Assembly (NCBI GenBank): GCA_020631735.1
Contig: CM036215.1
Location: 14,658,346-14,722,345, forward strand
Origin: Saccharum officinarum
Taxonomy: Eukaryota > Streptophyta > Magnoliopsida > Poales > Poaceae
Direction of reading: 5' to 3'
Length of the DNA stretch: 64,000 nt
A program made the translations under genes and the position numbers. A model generated the notes under the pieces. The model was not told the DNA's origin. It did not search any database and worked only from the letters and a program-made list of their open reading frames with translations. Shown here piece by piece: positions 12,077 to 23,749 of the stretch. How positions within the stretch are numbered: position 1 is the first letter of the stretch; every line of letters begins with the position of its first letter.

Positions 12077-12810
12077 TTTAATTATTAGGTTTTTTTTTCT
12101 AATTCATACCATTATAATTTTTAAACTTTGAACTTTGAGAAGCACCATTACTATTCGTCTATTTTGAAACGTACTATTACAATTCTTTGTTTTCCACGAT
12201 AATGCCACGGAATGCATATGGAGATGACTTGGGCCCAGCTTTAGGCATATACGAATACGTATACTACATTGCAACCATGACACGCGGGCCTCACATGTCA
12301 TCTTTTTCTTCCTCCTCTTGCCATCTTCCCTTGCTGAGCAGCATCTACCGCCGCCGCGGCGGTCACACGGCTACACGGCGAGCAGCAGCAGTAGCACGTC
12401 GTTCTGGGCCGCGAGATCCCCGGTCGTGAGCTCCACGCCGGCTGAGTGCTCCGCGCACCGCCCAGGCCACGTGCTGCTTCTGCTCGCCACCGCCTAGGCC
12501 GCGAGCTCCCCGGCCACGTGCTGCTGCTGCTCGCCACCGCCCAGGCTGCGAGCTCCCCCCGCGCGCTGCTGCTGCTCGCCATTGAGGGCAGCGGATGCTG
12601 CTCAGCAATGGAAGATGGCAAGAGGAGAAGAGGCTGCAATAAAATATACATATGCGTAGCTGGCCCTAAGTCGTCTTCGTAATATTTTGGGGCAGGGAAG
12701 CGAAGAACTGTAATGATATATTTTAAAATAAATGAATAGTAATAGTGTTTCTCTAAAATTAAAAAATTATCATGGTATGAATAAAAAAACCCCTTAATTA
12801 TTTAGGTACC
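12077..12810. mobile_element. Mutator-like element with long terminal inverted repeats and GC-rich interior
   Basis: The left arm (about 12077-12200) and right arm (about 12690-12810) are inverted copies of each other over roughly 110-120 bp. They share AATTCATACCATTATAATTT-type sequence, a stretch near CACCATTACTATTC, and ATTACAATTCTTTGTTTTCC against its complement. Long, non-palindromic arms of this size are typical of Mutator-like elements. Between them lies a GC-rich segment (about 12220-12660) with a roughly 48-bp tandem repeat (GTGCTGCTGCTGCTCGCCAC). No transposase is present. The interior could be captured host sequence (Pack-MULE style). The exact ends and the 9-bp target duplication could not be fixed. 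Confidence 0.65.
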
Positions 12811-12895
12811 GTCACCGGTTGGCATTGTTGCCATCCTGGTTCGTGACCGGGTGATGTACGTGTCTTAATCGACTTAATTCGATTCCGTCGCTTAA

Positions 12896-14248
12896 GGGCC
12901 TGTTTGGATCCACCGAATAAACTTTAGCTGGCTAAATTTAGCTGCAGAGATCCAAACAGTCCAGCTAAAGTTTAGCAGAGTTCAGCTGTTTCAACTCACA
13001 CTACTATAGGAAACTTAACCGAGGCAGGCAAAAAGGGTTAATCGAGGCGGTTTTTGCAACCGCTTCGGCCAAAAATTCACGGTTAATCATGGCCTTAACT
13101 GAGGCGGTTGGCCGTCCACCTCAGTTAATCAAACAAAAAAACAAAAAAAAGAAAGCTAATGGACAGGCCCACCGAGCCCACCTAGGGGCCTGCCGAGCCT
13201 ATCCACGGGCCGCTGCCACCACCGCTCGCTGCCGCTGGGGCACGTCCTCCACCGTCGAGCCGGATCCGGCTTCCCACCGGCAGATCCAGCCTCCCTGACG
13301 CCGGATGAGGAGCGCCACCGCCTCGACCGCGCCCGCCCTCGATTTGTTGCTGGAAGGTGGGCCCGCCGGCGAGCTCGCCGGATCTGCGAGCCCCGAGGCC
13401 GCATCTGGACTTGGAGGTGATGGAGATGGTCGAGGTCGCCGGATCTGGAGGTGGAGGTGGTGGAGGTCGCTGGATTCGCCTGCTCCTTGCGCGTGCGCCA
13501 CCGCGTCCCCGCGCCACGCGCCACTGCGACCCACACCACGCACCATCGCGACCCAGCACGGGCGTGCAGCCGTGACCCAGCACCGGCGCTGCCAAACGCC
13601 GCTCGCCACGTGGAGAGAGAGAGGGACTAGAGAGGAGGCAGGGGAGAGAGGGAGGCACGACGAATGGGGAGCGCGTGTGGGGGAGAGGGGAGGGGCACCA
13701 TCGACTATGGGAGGGAGGAGCGCAGGGGAGACGGAGGGACCAGAGATGATGAGCGCTCGGGAGTGAGGGAGACGGAAGGAATGCAGAGAGGCTCGAGCAG
13801 TTGGGGCAAAAGGAAGTCCTAGGATTCATTTTTATACTTGGTGGCGCCTATCGGGCTTTGTCTGGGCCGTCTGGGCCTCGACCTTTTTTCAAGGCGGGCC
13901 ATTTAGGAGGTCCGCCTCCGAAAATGCAGGTTAATAGATTTTATAACCACCTCGGTAAATCGATTTTGCGAGGCGGTTGACTGTGCCGCCTCGGTTAATA
14001 AAAAATGACCGTCTCGGTTAATCCCAGGCATTAACCAAGGCGGTTTTAAAGCCCGCCCGCATCCAAGGTCAATTTCAAAATGCCTCGCAAAAGATTTTAT
14101 ATAGTAGTGTCATAAAGACAGCTAAAGTTTAGCTAAGTCTATTAGCTGGAGGATTTAGATAAAGTTTAGCTAGAACTTTTAGCTATCTAAAACTTAGCTT
14201 TAAAATTGTAACTAGCTAAACTTTAGTTGGATGGATCCAAACGGGCCC
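12896..14248. mobile_element. Tourist-like MITE interrupted by a CACTA element
   Basis: The outer element has inverted ends GGGCCTGTTTGGATCCA (12896) and TGGATCCAAACGGGCCC (ending 14248), with a TAA duplication at 12893-12895 and 14249-14251. TAA duplications mark the PIF/Harbinger (Tourist) group. Removing the inner CACTA and its 3-bp duplication leaves about 239 bp, a normal MITE size. The interior carries repeated AGCTAAAGTTTAGCTA-like palindromes. Confidence 0.88.
12999..14109. mobile_element. non-autonomous CACTA transposon
   Basis: It begins CACTACTATAGG and ends TATAGTAGTG, and is flanked by a perfect 3-bp duplication, TCA (12996-12998 and 14110-14112). Subterminal repeats built on GAGGCGGTT and its complement occupy both ends. 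The 1.1-kb length with no transposase makes it non-autonomous. The GC-rich interior (about 13180-13790) has long overlapping open frames on both strands with proline- and serine-rich translations. These are composition effects and are not called genes. A related element lies at 53216. Confidence 0.92.
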
Positions 14249-14251
14249 TAA

Positions 14252-14991
14252 CATTTCTTCTTCTTCGCCAACTCTCCCCCGCCTCACCGCCACCGCAGTC
14301 CACAGGTCAACGAGTTCCTGACGATCTTTGACTTGTTAGGTTTGGTTGGTTGAAAGGTCCCATAAGAATACGAGAGGATGAATTAGGTGTCTAAGTTTAA
14401 ATTTAAATCATATAACTCAATTTTATTTATAACTAAAAACTATAAATTATTCCAGCAAGCGTGCATTTAATGTTTTTCTAGCGTTCTCAAACTTACCTTT
14501 AACCTTAAAAAGTTTAGCAATCTAGAATCAGTTCTATCAAAGTAATCTATGAAGGTAGTAGTAATTGTGGTAATTAAAGAGCTAAAGTAAGAAAAGGTAA
14601 ACTCCTGGAAATATGGTGATGTATCACGTGGTATTAGTTGCCATATCGCTGCCTAGTTCAAGTTAGAGCTCCGCCGCAAAAAAAAAAAAAAGTTCAAGTT
14701 AGAGCTCCATCAAAGAATGTTTTCGGTCACCAAGTCTCTCAGTCATGATATTGGATATGCCACACAAGCATTCCAGTGGCGTAGCTTGGACCTAAATCCA
14801 GCAGGGGCAAAGAACGAGGCCAATCTTTAGTTTTTATCAACCCAAAAATGGTTGCAAAACTAATGGAGTTTACACAAGTTCAGGGGTGGTCATGGCCCTA
14901 TTGGCGTGTGAGAAAAGGAATTTGATGATCCTTGTATGATTGGCTGTCCGTTTGCAACCCTAGCACAAGCAAGCGATCACAAGTAATATAA
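14252..14991. other. intergenic with a minimal retroposed insertion
   Basis: No gene is seen. At 14655-14672 and 14691-14708 an exact 18-bp direct repeat, AGTTCAAGTTAGAGCTCC, flanks only GCCGC plus 13 A. This looks like a target-site duplication around an almost fully truncated poly-A retroposition product. Confidence 0.7.
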
Positions 14992-15777
14992 GCATGTGTT
15001 TGGTTGGGAGGTTGGAGTAGGTGGGACCCATTTTTTATAGTGTTTGGATCACATGGTACTGGTTGGGGTTGTCCCATAGAGGGAATATTCTGGCCAGATG
15101 CGGGTTTAGCCTGCCCCTCCAAATCGGAGAAACCGGGGCGACTCAGATGTGTGGAGGAGCCAAATGCACGGAGGAGCCAGATGCGCGGCGGAGCCAGATG
15201 GGGTTGTCCAAATCGGAGAAGCCAGATGCGCGGAGGAGCCAGATGGGGTTATCCAAATTAGAGAAGCCAGATGCACGGAGGAGCAGCGCCGGCTGCCTCG
15301 TGAGCGTGGAGGAGCAGCGTCGACGGCCTCGTAGGCGTGGAGGGAGTGGCGCCGACACGCCTTGCGGGTGCTGAGGGAGCAACCTCGCAGGGGCGGAGGG
15401 AGGGGTGTTGGCAGCCTCACGGATGCGGGCAACTGCGCGAGGGTGGAGCGAGGGAACAGGGAGTGGTATCGGCGTCCGTGCCGACCGGGAGAGCAACATC
15501 TGTGCGGGCACGGGGTGCGAAGGAGGCGTGGTGGCAGTTCCGTAGACGCATCGAAGGTGAGAGAGAAGAGCGCAACGAAGAAGAAAGGGTTAGAGAATGA
15601 CGTGCAACACATGTCAAACATGGGATGAACCTAACCCTCTAAACAAACAGGAAATGGGTCCTACCCATCCCTAAAAATAGGGTTGGATCCAATTCATCCC
15701 TTCTGATCCTAGAACCAGACACCTAAAAATGGGATTGGATCCAATTCATCCCTTCTGATCCTGAACCAGACACATGC
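14992..15777. mobile_element. PIF/Harbinger-like non-autonomous element
   Basis: The inverted ends are GCATGTGTTTGGTT and AACCAGACACATGC, with a TAA duplication at 14989-14991 and 15778-15780. The interior (15125-15290) holds a tandem repeat of about 50-60 bp containing GGAGGAGCCAGATG, followed by a GC-rich part with chance open frames. Near the 3' end, TTGGATCCAATTCATCCC is duplicated. The element at 33184 has similar ends and belongs to the same or a sister family. Confidence 0.85.
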
Positions 15778-15905
15778 TAATAGTCTCCTCAGCAAGGCCA
15801 TAACCTCATAGCTAGGTATGAGTCTCCTCCTCCTTGAGACCTCGTCTTAGCCACGTCACCTCCTCTCGTGTCTCAAAGGCTACCACTCCAAACCACTGTT
15901 CTCCG

Positions 15906-16130
15906 ATAAATAAATAATAAGAAAATAAATGATAACACTAAATAGAATTAGAAAAATAATAAATAAAAGAACAATTAAAAAGTAATGAATGATAAGAAAA
16001 TAAATGATAACACTAAATAAAATTAGAAAAATAATAAATAAAAGAACAATTTAAAAGTAATAAATAATAAGAAAATAAATGATAACACTAAATAGAATTA
16101 GAAAAATAATAAATAAAAGAACAATAAAAA
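15906..16130. repeat. 75-bp AT-rich tandem repeat, three copies
   Basis: The phrase GAAAATAAATGATAACACTA recurs at 15921, 15996 and 16071, an exact 75-bp period. Copies differ by a few bases. The DNA is purine- and A-rich and non-coding. Confidence 0.9.
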
Positions 16131-16999
16131 AGAACATCAGATGAATACTATTTAAACAATCTAAAATATATTATAAAACATCTCATATGTACTATGTGAA
16201 TACTTAAAGATAATAGTAGAGCATCCCTTTTGTAGAATATGAATGTCCAAAAATATGTCGTAGAACATGTGAACATCATATGTATCTTATGAAATATAGA
16301 AAATAAAAAGTAAAATAACTGAAATAATTTAAGCAATTAGTTAGTAAACTAGAGAAGAAGAAAAAAGGAAAATAAATAAAAAATGTTATGAAATCTATCA
16401 AAAATATAAAATAATTGAGTAACTTAAATAGAAAATAAAGTTGATAAAAGATATAGCGAAATTAATAAAATAGAAAAGCCACGTAATTGAGGAAAGTAAA
16501 TAATAATATAGCATGGGTACTACACGAACAACCTAAAATATAGTACATAACATCTCATTGATCCTAAATTAAAGATATATTGTGGAATCTTCTATTTATA
16601 TTATATGAACATCTCATAATACAACATTGGACATCTCACGAATATAGTGTGAATAAATGAAATTACATCATAAAACATAAAAATAATAAAAGATAAGTAG
16701 AAAAAATAATTGATTAGAGTGAAACAAAAATAGGATATAAGATAAAACTAAATGGAACAAAAATTTATAGAAAATAAAAAATAAAAGAGACATGAAAAAG
16801 AAATAGAAGAAAAAGAAAAAAAGAAAAAAACATGAAAATAATAAATGAAATAAAGAGAATAATTAATTAGAGTAAAATAAAAAGAAATAAAAGAAAGGTA
16901 AAAAGATAAAGAAAATTAAAAGAAGAATAAAATACCACATAAAACAGATTAGGAAAAAGAAATACAAGCGACAAAAGAAAGAAAGAAAAAAGAAACCGT
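16131..16999. other. A-rich, low-complexity intergenic DNA
   Basis: Long runs of AAATAAA, GAAAAAG and similar motifs dominate one strand, strongest at 16690-16990. No gene or clear element was identified. Confidence 0.7.
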
Positions 17000-18420
17000 T
17001 GACAGAAAGCGTGGCCAGGAAAGGATGCCTCGGGAGGAAATGCTACAGCCGCAAGTGGCTCCGAAGAACGAACGTTGGTTGAGCTTGTTCTGCAGGCTCC
17101 CTAGCTGCGGGGTTGTCGGACGGCAGGGCGTCGATCGGTCGGACCAGATGATTTATGAGGATGCGCCTGTTTTTTTAAGGGAAATGAGGCTCCTCCTCTC
17201 CTCTTGCTGCTGCGCCTCACACCTCCTCCTGCTGCGCCTGAAGTCTCCTTCAATGCGAGAGAGAAGGATCACAAAGCGTACCGCAATGCAACAGAGAGAG
17301 CAGCGCGCATGCTCCAATGCAAGAGAGAGAGGGAGGAAGCACAACACGCATGCACATGTGTTGAGCCGGCTGCATGCTCTACCGTGGAGGACCACACCTA
17401 GTGATGTAGGGACGCCTAGTGCAACACGTGCTTGCCCCACGAGTCGGAGCACGTGGGGAGCAGCACCTGTTACAACATACTAAAACAAGGAAAACAATTG
17501 AAACATATGTTTGCAACATATGTATAACCACTGTAACTTATATAACATCTAGATAAAACACTTGCAACATACGTCTGAAACGGATGAAACATTTGGAACA
17601 TACACTTGCAATATATGTGTATAACCACTACAACATATGCAACATCTAGATGAAAACATGCAACATCCATATGAAACAGCTGAAACATTTAGAAAACACA
17701 CTTACAACATACATGTATAGCCATTGCAACATATGCAACATTCCGATCTACTTTTGCAACATCCACATGAAACACTTGTAACAAGATGAAATATCTGAAA
17801 CATTTGAAACATACTCTTGCAATATGAGTTTTCAGCGCGCAATGTCACTTGTTGCTTGGACGAATCGTGGAGCTCGACACCGCTGTGGTGCATGGAGCTC
17901 ACTAGTGCGCCCCTGGGACGAGGACCTGCTCGGCGACCTGGGTGAACACCTGCGCGAGGCGCGCGAGCACCTTAGGCGAGCATCTGCGCTAGCACCCTTG
18001 TGCGAGCACTTGCTCGCGCGCCTTGGGCCAATGCACCATAGGCGCTGCGGAGGACGGGGATGGAGACGTGACGGGGGATGGCGGCAACGGCGCGCCAGAG
18101 TGGCCTGGCAGGGTCAGAGGCGGTCGCATGCCGCACTTGGCTTGGCCAGTGGCCGAGCACCAGAGGTGGCAGGCGAGCAGATAGGAGCAAGCGAGCGGAT
18201 ATGAACGAGTACGTAGACGAACAAACTTTTCTATTTAGAAACGGAGGAGTGAGAGGTCTTGAGCCGGCATCACGCGACCCACCAATGGAGCGTCCGGACA
18301 TCCTCTTTACAACATTACCGCAAAAAAATAAAGCAAGAGGAGGCACGGGATGCATAAGGTGTAGCAGCACACGGATAGACGTAGCAGTACACCGGATGTC
18401 CGGGCGCTAGGGTAGCCCAC
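17000..18420. mobile_element. unclassified repeat element with internal tandem array
   Basis: Positions 17466-17830 hold roughly three units of about 96 bp containing GCAACATATG, AACATCTAGAT and GAAACATTTGGAACA. Flanking GC-rich DNA (17020-17460 and 17850-18200) encodes nothing recognisable. Similar GCAACAT arrays occur inside Mutator-like elements of grasses as I recall them, but matching termini were not found here, so both class and ends are uncertain. Confidence 0.4.
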
Positions 18421-19429
18421 CGATGCGCCTGGTGCCGGGGCTAACGTCACCTGTCACTTGTATGAGGCTTAGGCCGTGCCCTCCTGTTGGGCCGATTCTG
18501 GTTGGGCCAAGGCTGTTGTTTGACTCACTGGTCGCGACGGGTAGTTGTGTGGTCGTACGCATGACTCCTGCAGTAGCTATGATAGTGGTTACAGGTAACT
18601 GACCAGACACTGACTACAGGAGTGCTGAAGGGGCTTTGCGCATTAGAATCAGACACAATGATAAAAAGAAAAATGGCAACTCCAAAAAGAAAAAAGTGGC
18701 CCTCAGTCATCTCTTGGATGTAGCTGTCAGGAAAGCTTCCATCGTTTCCCTTTAAAGACTGAGGAAACCCAATGACCATCTTGTTGCCATCATTGCAACT
18801 TTCCGGGCGTCGATCCAATTCTTCCCCGCTCTAATCTCCACACCGTCGTCATGTACATAGTCTTCGCTGCCCTCTTAACCATATGCAGGTCTTCGAGCTG
18901 CATATTCTGCCGCAGGTTGCAGGGCGTTTCTGAGATTCCAATAAAATCCTGCAAAACAGTTGGCAATAGGCCAACAAATCAATGTTAGGAGTTCGGTGGA
19001 TATAAACTGTTAGGCAAAACTGTTAGCATTTCAAATCAGATAATATAAAAAAAATATAGAAGCTAGGAATCCTTGGCTTGAGCGGTTTCGAGGATAAAAA
19101 AGACTAGTGATTTGCGCGCGCCCATGCGCGCGAGTAATCGCCGTAGTCTATCTGGCAAATGGAATATCGCATGTTATAGAAAGCATGCAAAAAACAGTGG
19201 ATTTTTTCCTTTTTCACAAACACAGAGATAAGGCATCTTTCATGGGAAATAAAATACTCGTAGCTGTAGTCTGAAGAACAGACTTGCATAGTTCAGAACA
19301 CAGAAAGATAGCAGTTGCGGACACACGTACATAGTTGCTAGGCCTGCAGCCATATCTCTAAGGGAATAGTAACAAAAGAGAAGAAAAATACATAGCTGGC
19401 TACAGAATGGCAACGGTAGATGAGCAACA
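18421..19429. other. intergenic / downstream flank of decayed gene
   Basis: No protein-coding similarity is recognised. The stretch lies downstream of the minus-strand decayed gene that ends at 19430 and could include its 3' untranslated region. Confidence 0.4.
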
Positions 19430-22400
19430 CTATTGAACAGTCGTTGGGGCATCTGTTCTCTGGGCCGAAGTCTGCTTTTGTCTGAGAAGCATGGTGCTGT
19501 CCAAGACTGGATGTTCAAGAAGAGACAACAACTCACCATGGAGGTTTACCAAGGATTGCGATAGCAGAATCGATGCAGCATCTGGCTTGCTGGCAACAGA
19601 AGTGATTTTCTGACATGCTTTTCAGCGACAGTAAGCAGTGGAAGGGTGGTTGAACTTTTCTGACAGACCGAATCAAAGAAGGTCAGGAAGCCACAGGGTG
19701 TTGCATCTTTTGCCTTGATGCTGTTCTTCAGTATATTGACAATCTTGAGACATGGTATGCACCTCGTCCAAAGAAGTTCACACCTGCAATACACAATTTG
19801 GTCAACAACCGAGGAAAGCGCTGCAACAATGGCTTGGTCAAGGGAATTTGCTACAAGAAGCCAATGTTTGAACTCCATTGTGATGCAATGCTACCATGGA
19901 AGGGGGCACTCAAATTTAATACCAAGAAGTTGCCATAAAAATACAACAGTTGATGTCCCACTGAGGCAACAGTTATAGACACAAATAAATTGCAGGACAT
20001 GGAAGCAAAGTTCATGATTATAAATCTGTCATTGGTGTTGCCCAAGGGGTGTGGGTGGGGGTGGGGGTGGGGGGGAGGGGTAGGGGAGGAAGAATGCAGA
20101 TCTGATCAAGTATAAGGCGAGCAATGGCACCTAATGCCCCGCTGATTTTCACTAATCTGCTCAAATACAGGTAACTGCAAATGGAGACTTATTATCAAAC
20201 AAGCAGCAGTGGCAGAAAAAGCTAGCTACACTACATACTGATAATTACTCTTGAAGCTCAGAGAAGATACCAAACATGTCAGGCTACATAAAGAAAATAA
20301 AACAACTGATAAACCTTCATATGGAATGCAGGTCCTCTATACACAATAAACCAGAAGATGCAGCTAATCTAGGAGTAAGCTAACAATGGCACAAACAATA
20401 GTATAAAATAAATATTATAGAAGGCATCAAGTCACATACCAAGCCTAGACGCCCTTGGGGAACTGAAACATCAAAGCTGTCATCATTGGGCTTTCAGTAG
20501 GAAGTAGCCATAGATCCGAAGCATTCTACTATGCAACAACTTTGCTAAAGCAACATGGCTGGGGAATCAATCTCATAGGTCAAGAAACAAAGGATTACAT
20601 CATATGTACATTTCAGATCTTTTTCACCATTATGTCTCACTACTTATATCAAAGAGCAGCATATTATTAGTAAATGATGAGGACTGTCAAACAAATTATA
20701 TGAGAAAACTATGAAACAACAAATCTTGCAGAAAAAAAGAGAACTTATCAAAATAATCAAAACCCATGTCTCCAGGTCTATGCTGGTTAGAATCATCTCA
20801 GAATATGCACTAATCAGGAAGCCAATAACTAACAATGACAATCTTATCTGCAAATAGGTATAGCGACATAATTATTCGAAACTACTGCTAAGACCAAATC
20901 TGATCAGGTGGAAATAGAAGCAACAGCATAGCCAGCTCCATTCCGAAATAGAAAGCAAGCTCGATTCATTGAAATTTCATAGTAATCATACCCAGAAACA
21001 TCATAGAGTGATAAATGGATGATCGAACAGGGCAGACTTAGTGGTCAGAGCCGACAGTGTAAATTTTGTGAAGGTAATTGCAAACCCGGACAGGACAGTA
21101 TACAGTCACATCATATTTCCTACAGGAGTTCACCAATACAGTTCACAAATCTCTAGAGTTACCTGGTTTCTCGGCTTGAAGCCACCGATTCAATACAGCA
21201 GTCAGCGATTCAGTGTCCAAATACGTGAAAAGAAACTGGATCTGCACATGTATAGAGGTTGGGACGTTGTACCTATGACCTTATCACTGTTATAAAAGAG
21301 AGGTTACTTTTTGTTACCTTTGAGCTTGTGAACTCATCTGCTGAATTACTAATATTGTTATAGTAGCTCTTCATGGTATTATCAAGCTCAGCTACCGCAT
21401 TATCTAAGTAGCTGATACTCTCAATGGTGTCAGATGCCAAGATAATCGGTTGAAACCTTCATAGACTTGACCTATGTCTGCTGTGACATACGATGCACAG
21501 CTCTCTAACAGACCGATGTGCACACTGAGATTGTTCAGCGAAGTTAGCACCTGTGACAAGACTGGGTAGTTGAGGTCAACTATGTGATATCCAAGCACAT
21601 TTGAGATTTGTTTTAGGGAGTAATAAATGGTAAGTGCTTCAATACAATGATTGTTTGGCAAGTCCATATCCTAGCAATTATAGATTTTTTTTATCACATA
21701 GTGGACGTCCTTCGATTAGCAGAGCAATTCTCCAAAGCAATGAGGTTGTAATTCCTAAACCAGAATGAGCAATGAGGTTCACCATATATAGGTGAAGAGT
21801 AAAGAGTGATATTTAAAGTCTGATATAGCTGCCATGAATCTGATTTTATTCTGTTTGGTTAGATAGAGATAAATAGAGGTAGAGAACTAACCTTGATTGC
21901 TTGTGTCTGGAATTGAGGAAGCTTCAAGTCAGGGTTCTCTGTGCCTCAGCTTGCAACACCCATGTATTGGCAGCCTCAATCAATTTGAGTTTTCCGATAA
22001 GTAGTTCACTGGTAAAAAAAGGTAAAAAACATTACACAAGGTTATCTCTACTCTGTAGACATCATGAAGAAGAAATAATATAGATATGATGATGGAGAAT
22101 AAAAGAAATTACTCAACCTAAGAGAGTAGGAGAAGAAATTTGTCAGGCTAGAAATGCCAATATTTCTGCTAGTTCTACTATTTATTCCGGTTCTCATGCA
22201 ATTTACCAAAATAGGGTGGACACATTTAATAAGATGCCTAAAATATCCAATCACACAAACTTGACTGTAATAGGAAACCGTCACACTGCAGGCCTAGGAC
22301 AGAACACAAGCAATAATTCGACCTGACTCTGCGATTCACAAAAAAAAAATTAACAGGAAGTGAGGAATGGAACTTGCCAAGATACTTATGCTATGAAGCA

Positions 22401-22680
22401 AATGGTACAAGCAAAAAGATGCAGACAATCAATTTAGGAAGAAAAGCATAACACATATAGACTCACACATCTACCATTTAATCAAATGGTACGAAGCAGC
22501 TCATCGGCAGGGCATCAACCTCTGGCAAAGCACTAAGACCTTTAATCAAATAGGTTGCGTGAGTATACATGTTACAGAAACAACAGGGATGGAAACCAGA
22601 GCAGAGAGGGGAAATATACCTGTTGGCAGCAGTGGTAAGCTTGTAAAGCTTCGGTCCTTGCTATGTGCCGCAGATGCGAG
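19430..22680 (-). pseudogene. decayed multi-exon gene, family not recognised
   Basis: Several segments read as splice-bounded exons on the minus strand. One ends at 22620 (CCAACAG|GTATAT). A 47-bp exon is 22539-22493. The next, 22008-21892, encodes ELLIGKLKLIEAANTWVLQ before a frameshift. Another ends at 21318 (TCAAAG|GTAACA) and contains ASDTIESISYLDNAVAELD in one frame, preceded by VLTSLNNLSVHIGLLESCAS in another. The last, from about 19878 to the stop at 19430, ends with LLSQSLVNLHGELLSLLEHP. The coding frame shifts within at least three exons. One shift is a 50-bp insertion bounded by a TGTCAGAAAA direct repeat (19606 and 19656). The protein would be helical and leucine-rich. I do not recognise the family. 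Multiple frame breaks favour a pseudogene, although wrong exon boundaries could explain one of them. Confidence 0.55.
20047..20090 (+). other. G-rich run, potential G-quadruplex
   Basis: The stretch has at least six runs of three or more G separated by one or two bases (GGGTGGGGGTGGGGGTGGGG type). It lies in a presumed intron of the minus-strand decayed gene, so on that transcript it would be C-rich. Confidence 0.6.
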
Positions 22681-23330
22681 GACAGTATCGCCAGCGGACC
22701 GCCGGACCGTGAGGGATGGCCGCTGGGTCGGTGCCGTCGGCACACCGGGGGCCACCCTCACCGGGGCCGCCGCGCCAAGGGTCTCCCTCGCCGGGGCTGC
22801 TGTGCTGTACACAACCAGATAAGAAATCAAGAAATCCCAAAGCAAAAGCAAAAGCAACAGATCCATGAATATCCGACCCAAAATCACCAGAGGAAGAAGA
22901 AACCACGCTGGGGTGTTGCTGCGCCACCACACCACGCCGGGGAGCGTCATCACCTCGCACCCGCGCTAGGACCTCCGAGAGAGGAGAGAGCTGGAGAGCC
23001 GGGCGCGCTCGCCCGCGCCTGCGTCCACCGCCGGGGCGTGCCTGCGGCTGTGGCTGCCGCCACACGGGGCGCCGCCGCGCCGGGTTGCGGCTGCACCTGG
23101 GGGCCGTGCCGCCGCCGCGAGAAAGGAGGGAGAGGGAGGAGGCGCGGATGCGGACACAAGGGAGAGCTAGGGTTTGAAGCCGGTATATATTGGGCTCGGG
23201 AGTGGCTCCGAAGGCGACAACAGCACCGTTCATCAGCAATCCAACGACCGAAAATAATTTTACTACCGTGGCCACCCCCTGCGCGCGTTGTCTCCAAACG
23301 CTCTCTTGTCTTTAGATGCATGTACTAGGC
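22681..23330 (-). other. GC-rich region upstream of the decayed gene, possible first exon and promoter
   Basis: GC content rises sharply here. The minus strand has open frames, including one rich in alanine, proline and arginine that joins the donor at 22620 (ends RSFTSLPLLPTG). This could be the first exon, perhaps with a plastid or mitochondrial targeting peptide, or an untranslated CpG-rich leader. The DNA from about 23190 upward loses GC content, and ATATATACC near 23185 could be a TATA element. A start codon could not be chosen. Confidence 0.35.
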
Positions 23331-23749
23331 TTGCAAAATTGAGTCATGTACAAAAACATGTGTATATCTGAGGGGAAAAAAATCAGTGTGTGTGTGCAAA
23401 AGGACACAGCAAAAGGAGGCAGCTCACAAGCAACATGAAAACTGATAAGAAACAGGGTGGGTGCATCGTGAAAAAAGAGACAGCAAGGTTTTCTGACAGA
23501 AGGTGTGCAAGGTAGATCGAGAAGATCGATATAAAAGGAATGGGTGAAATAAACCTACAACATAATAGATCATGGCATTAACATTAATTGGAAAAAAGGA
23601 AGGAGTTCAAGTGAAGATAAGAAGAATACAGCGTACCTTGAGTCCTTGACTGACAGTGAGAAGACCTGCTGCTGCTCGGGCTGACACGCCGTGGGAAGAA
23701 GGCGTGAGTAGCTTAAAAAAAAAGGAAGGCCTGAGTGCCTGAAGATATA

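Noticed and set aside
13182..13829. Long GC-rich open frames on both strands (up to 215 codons)
   Set aside because: They lie inside a CACTA element with defined ends, overlap in several frames, and translate to proline/serine/arginine-rich sequence without motifs. High GC content alone explains them.
22661..23328. Opposing open frames of about 204 and 221 codons
   Set aside because: Both come from one GC-rich block with no stop-rich AT content. Neither shows a domain. At most one short stretch may be a first exon of the decayed minus-strand gene.
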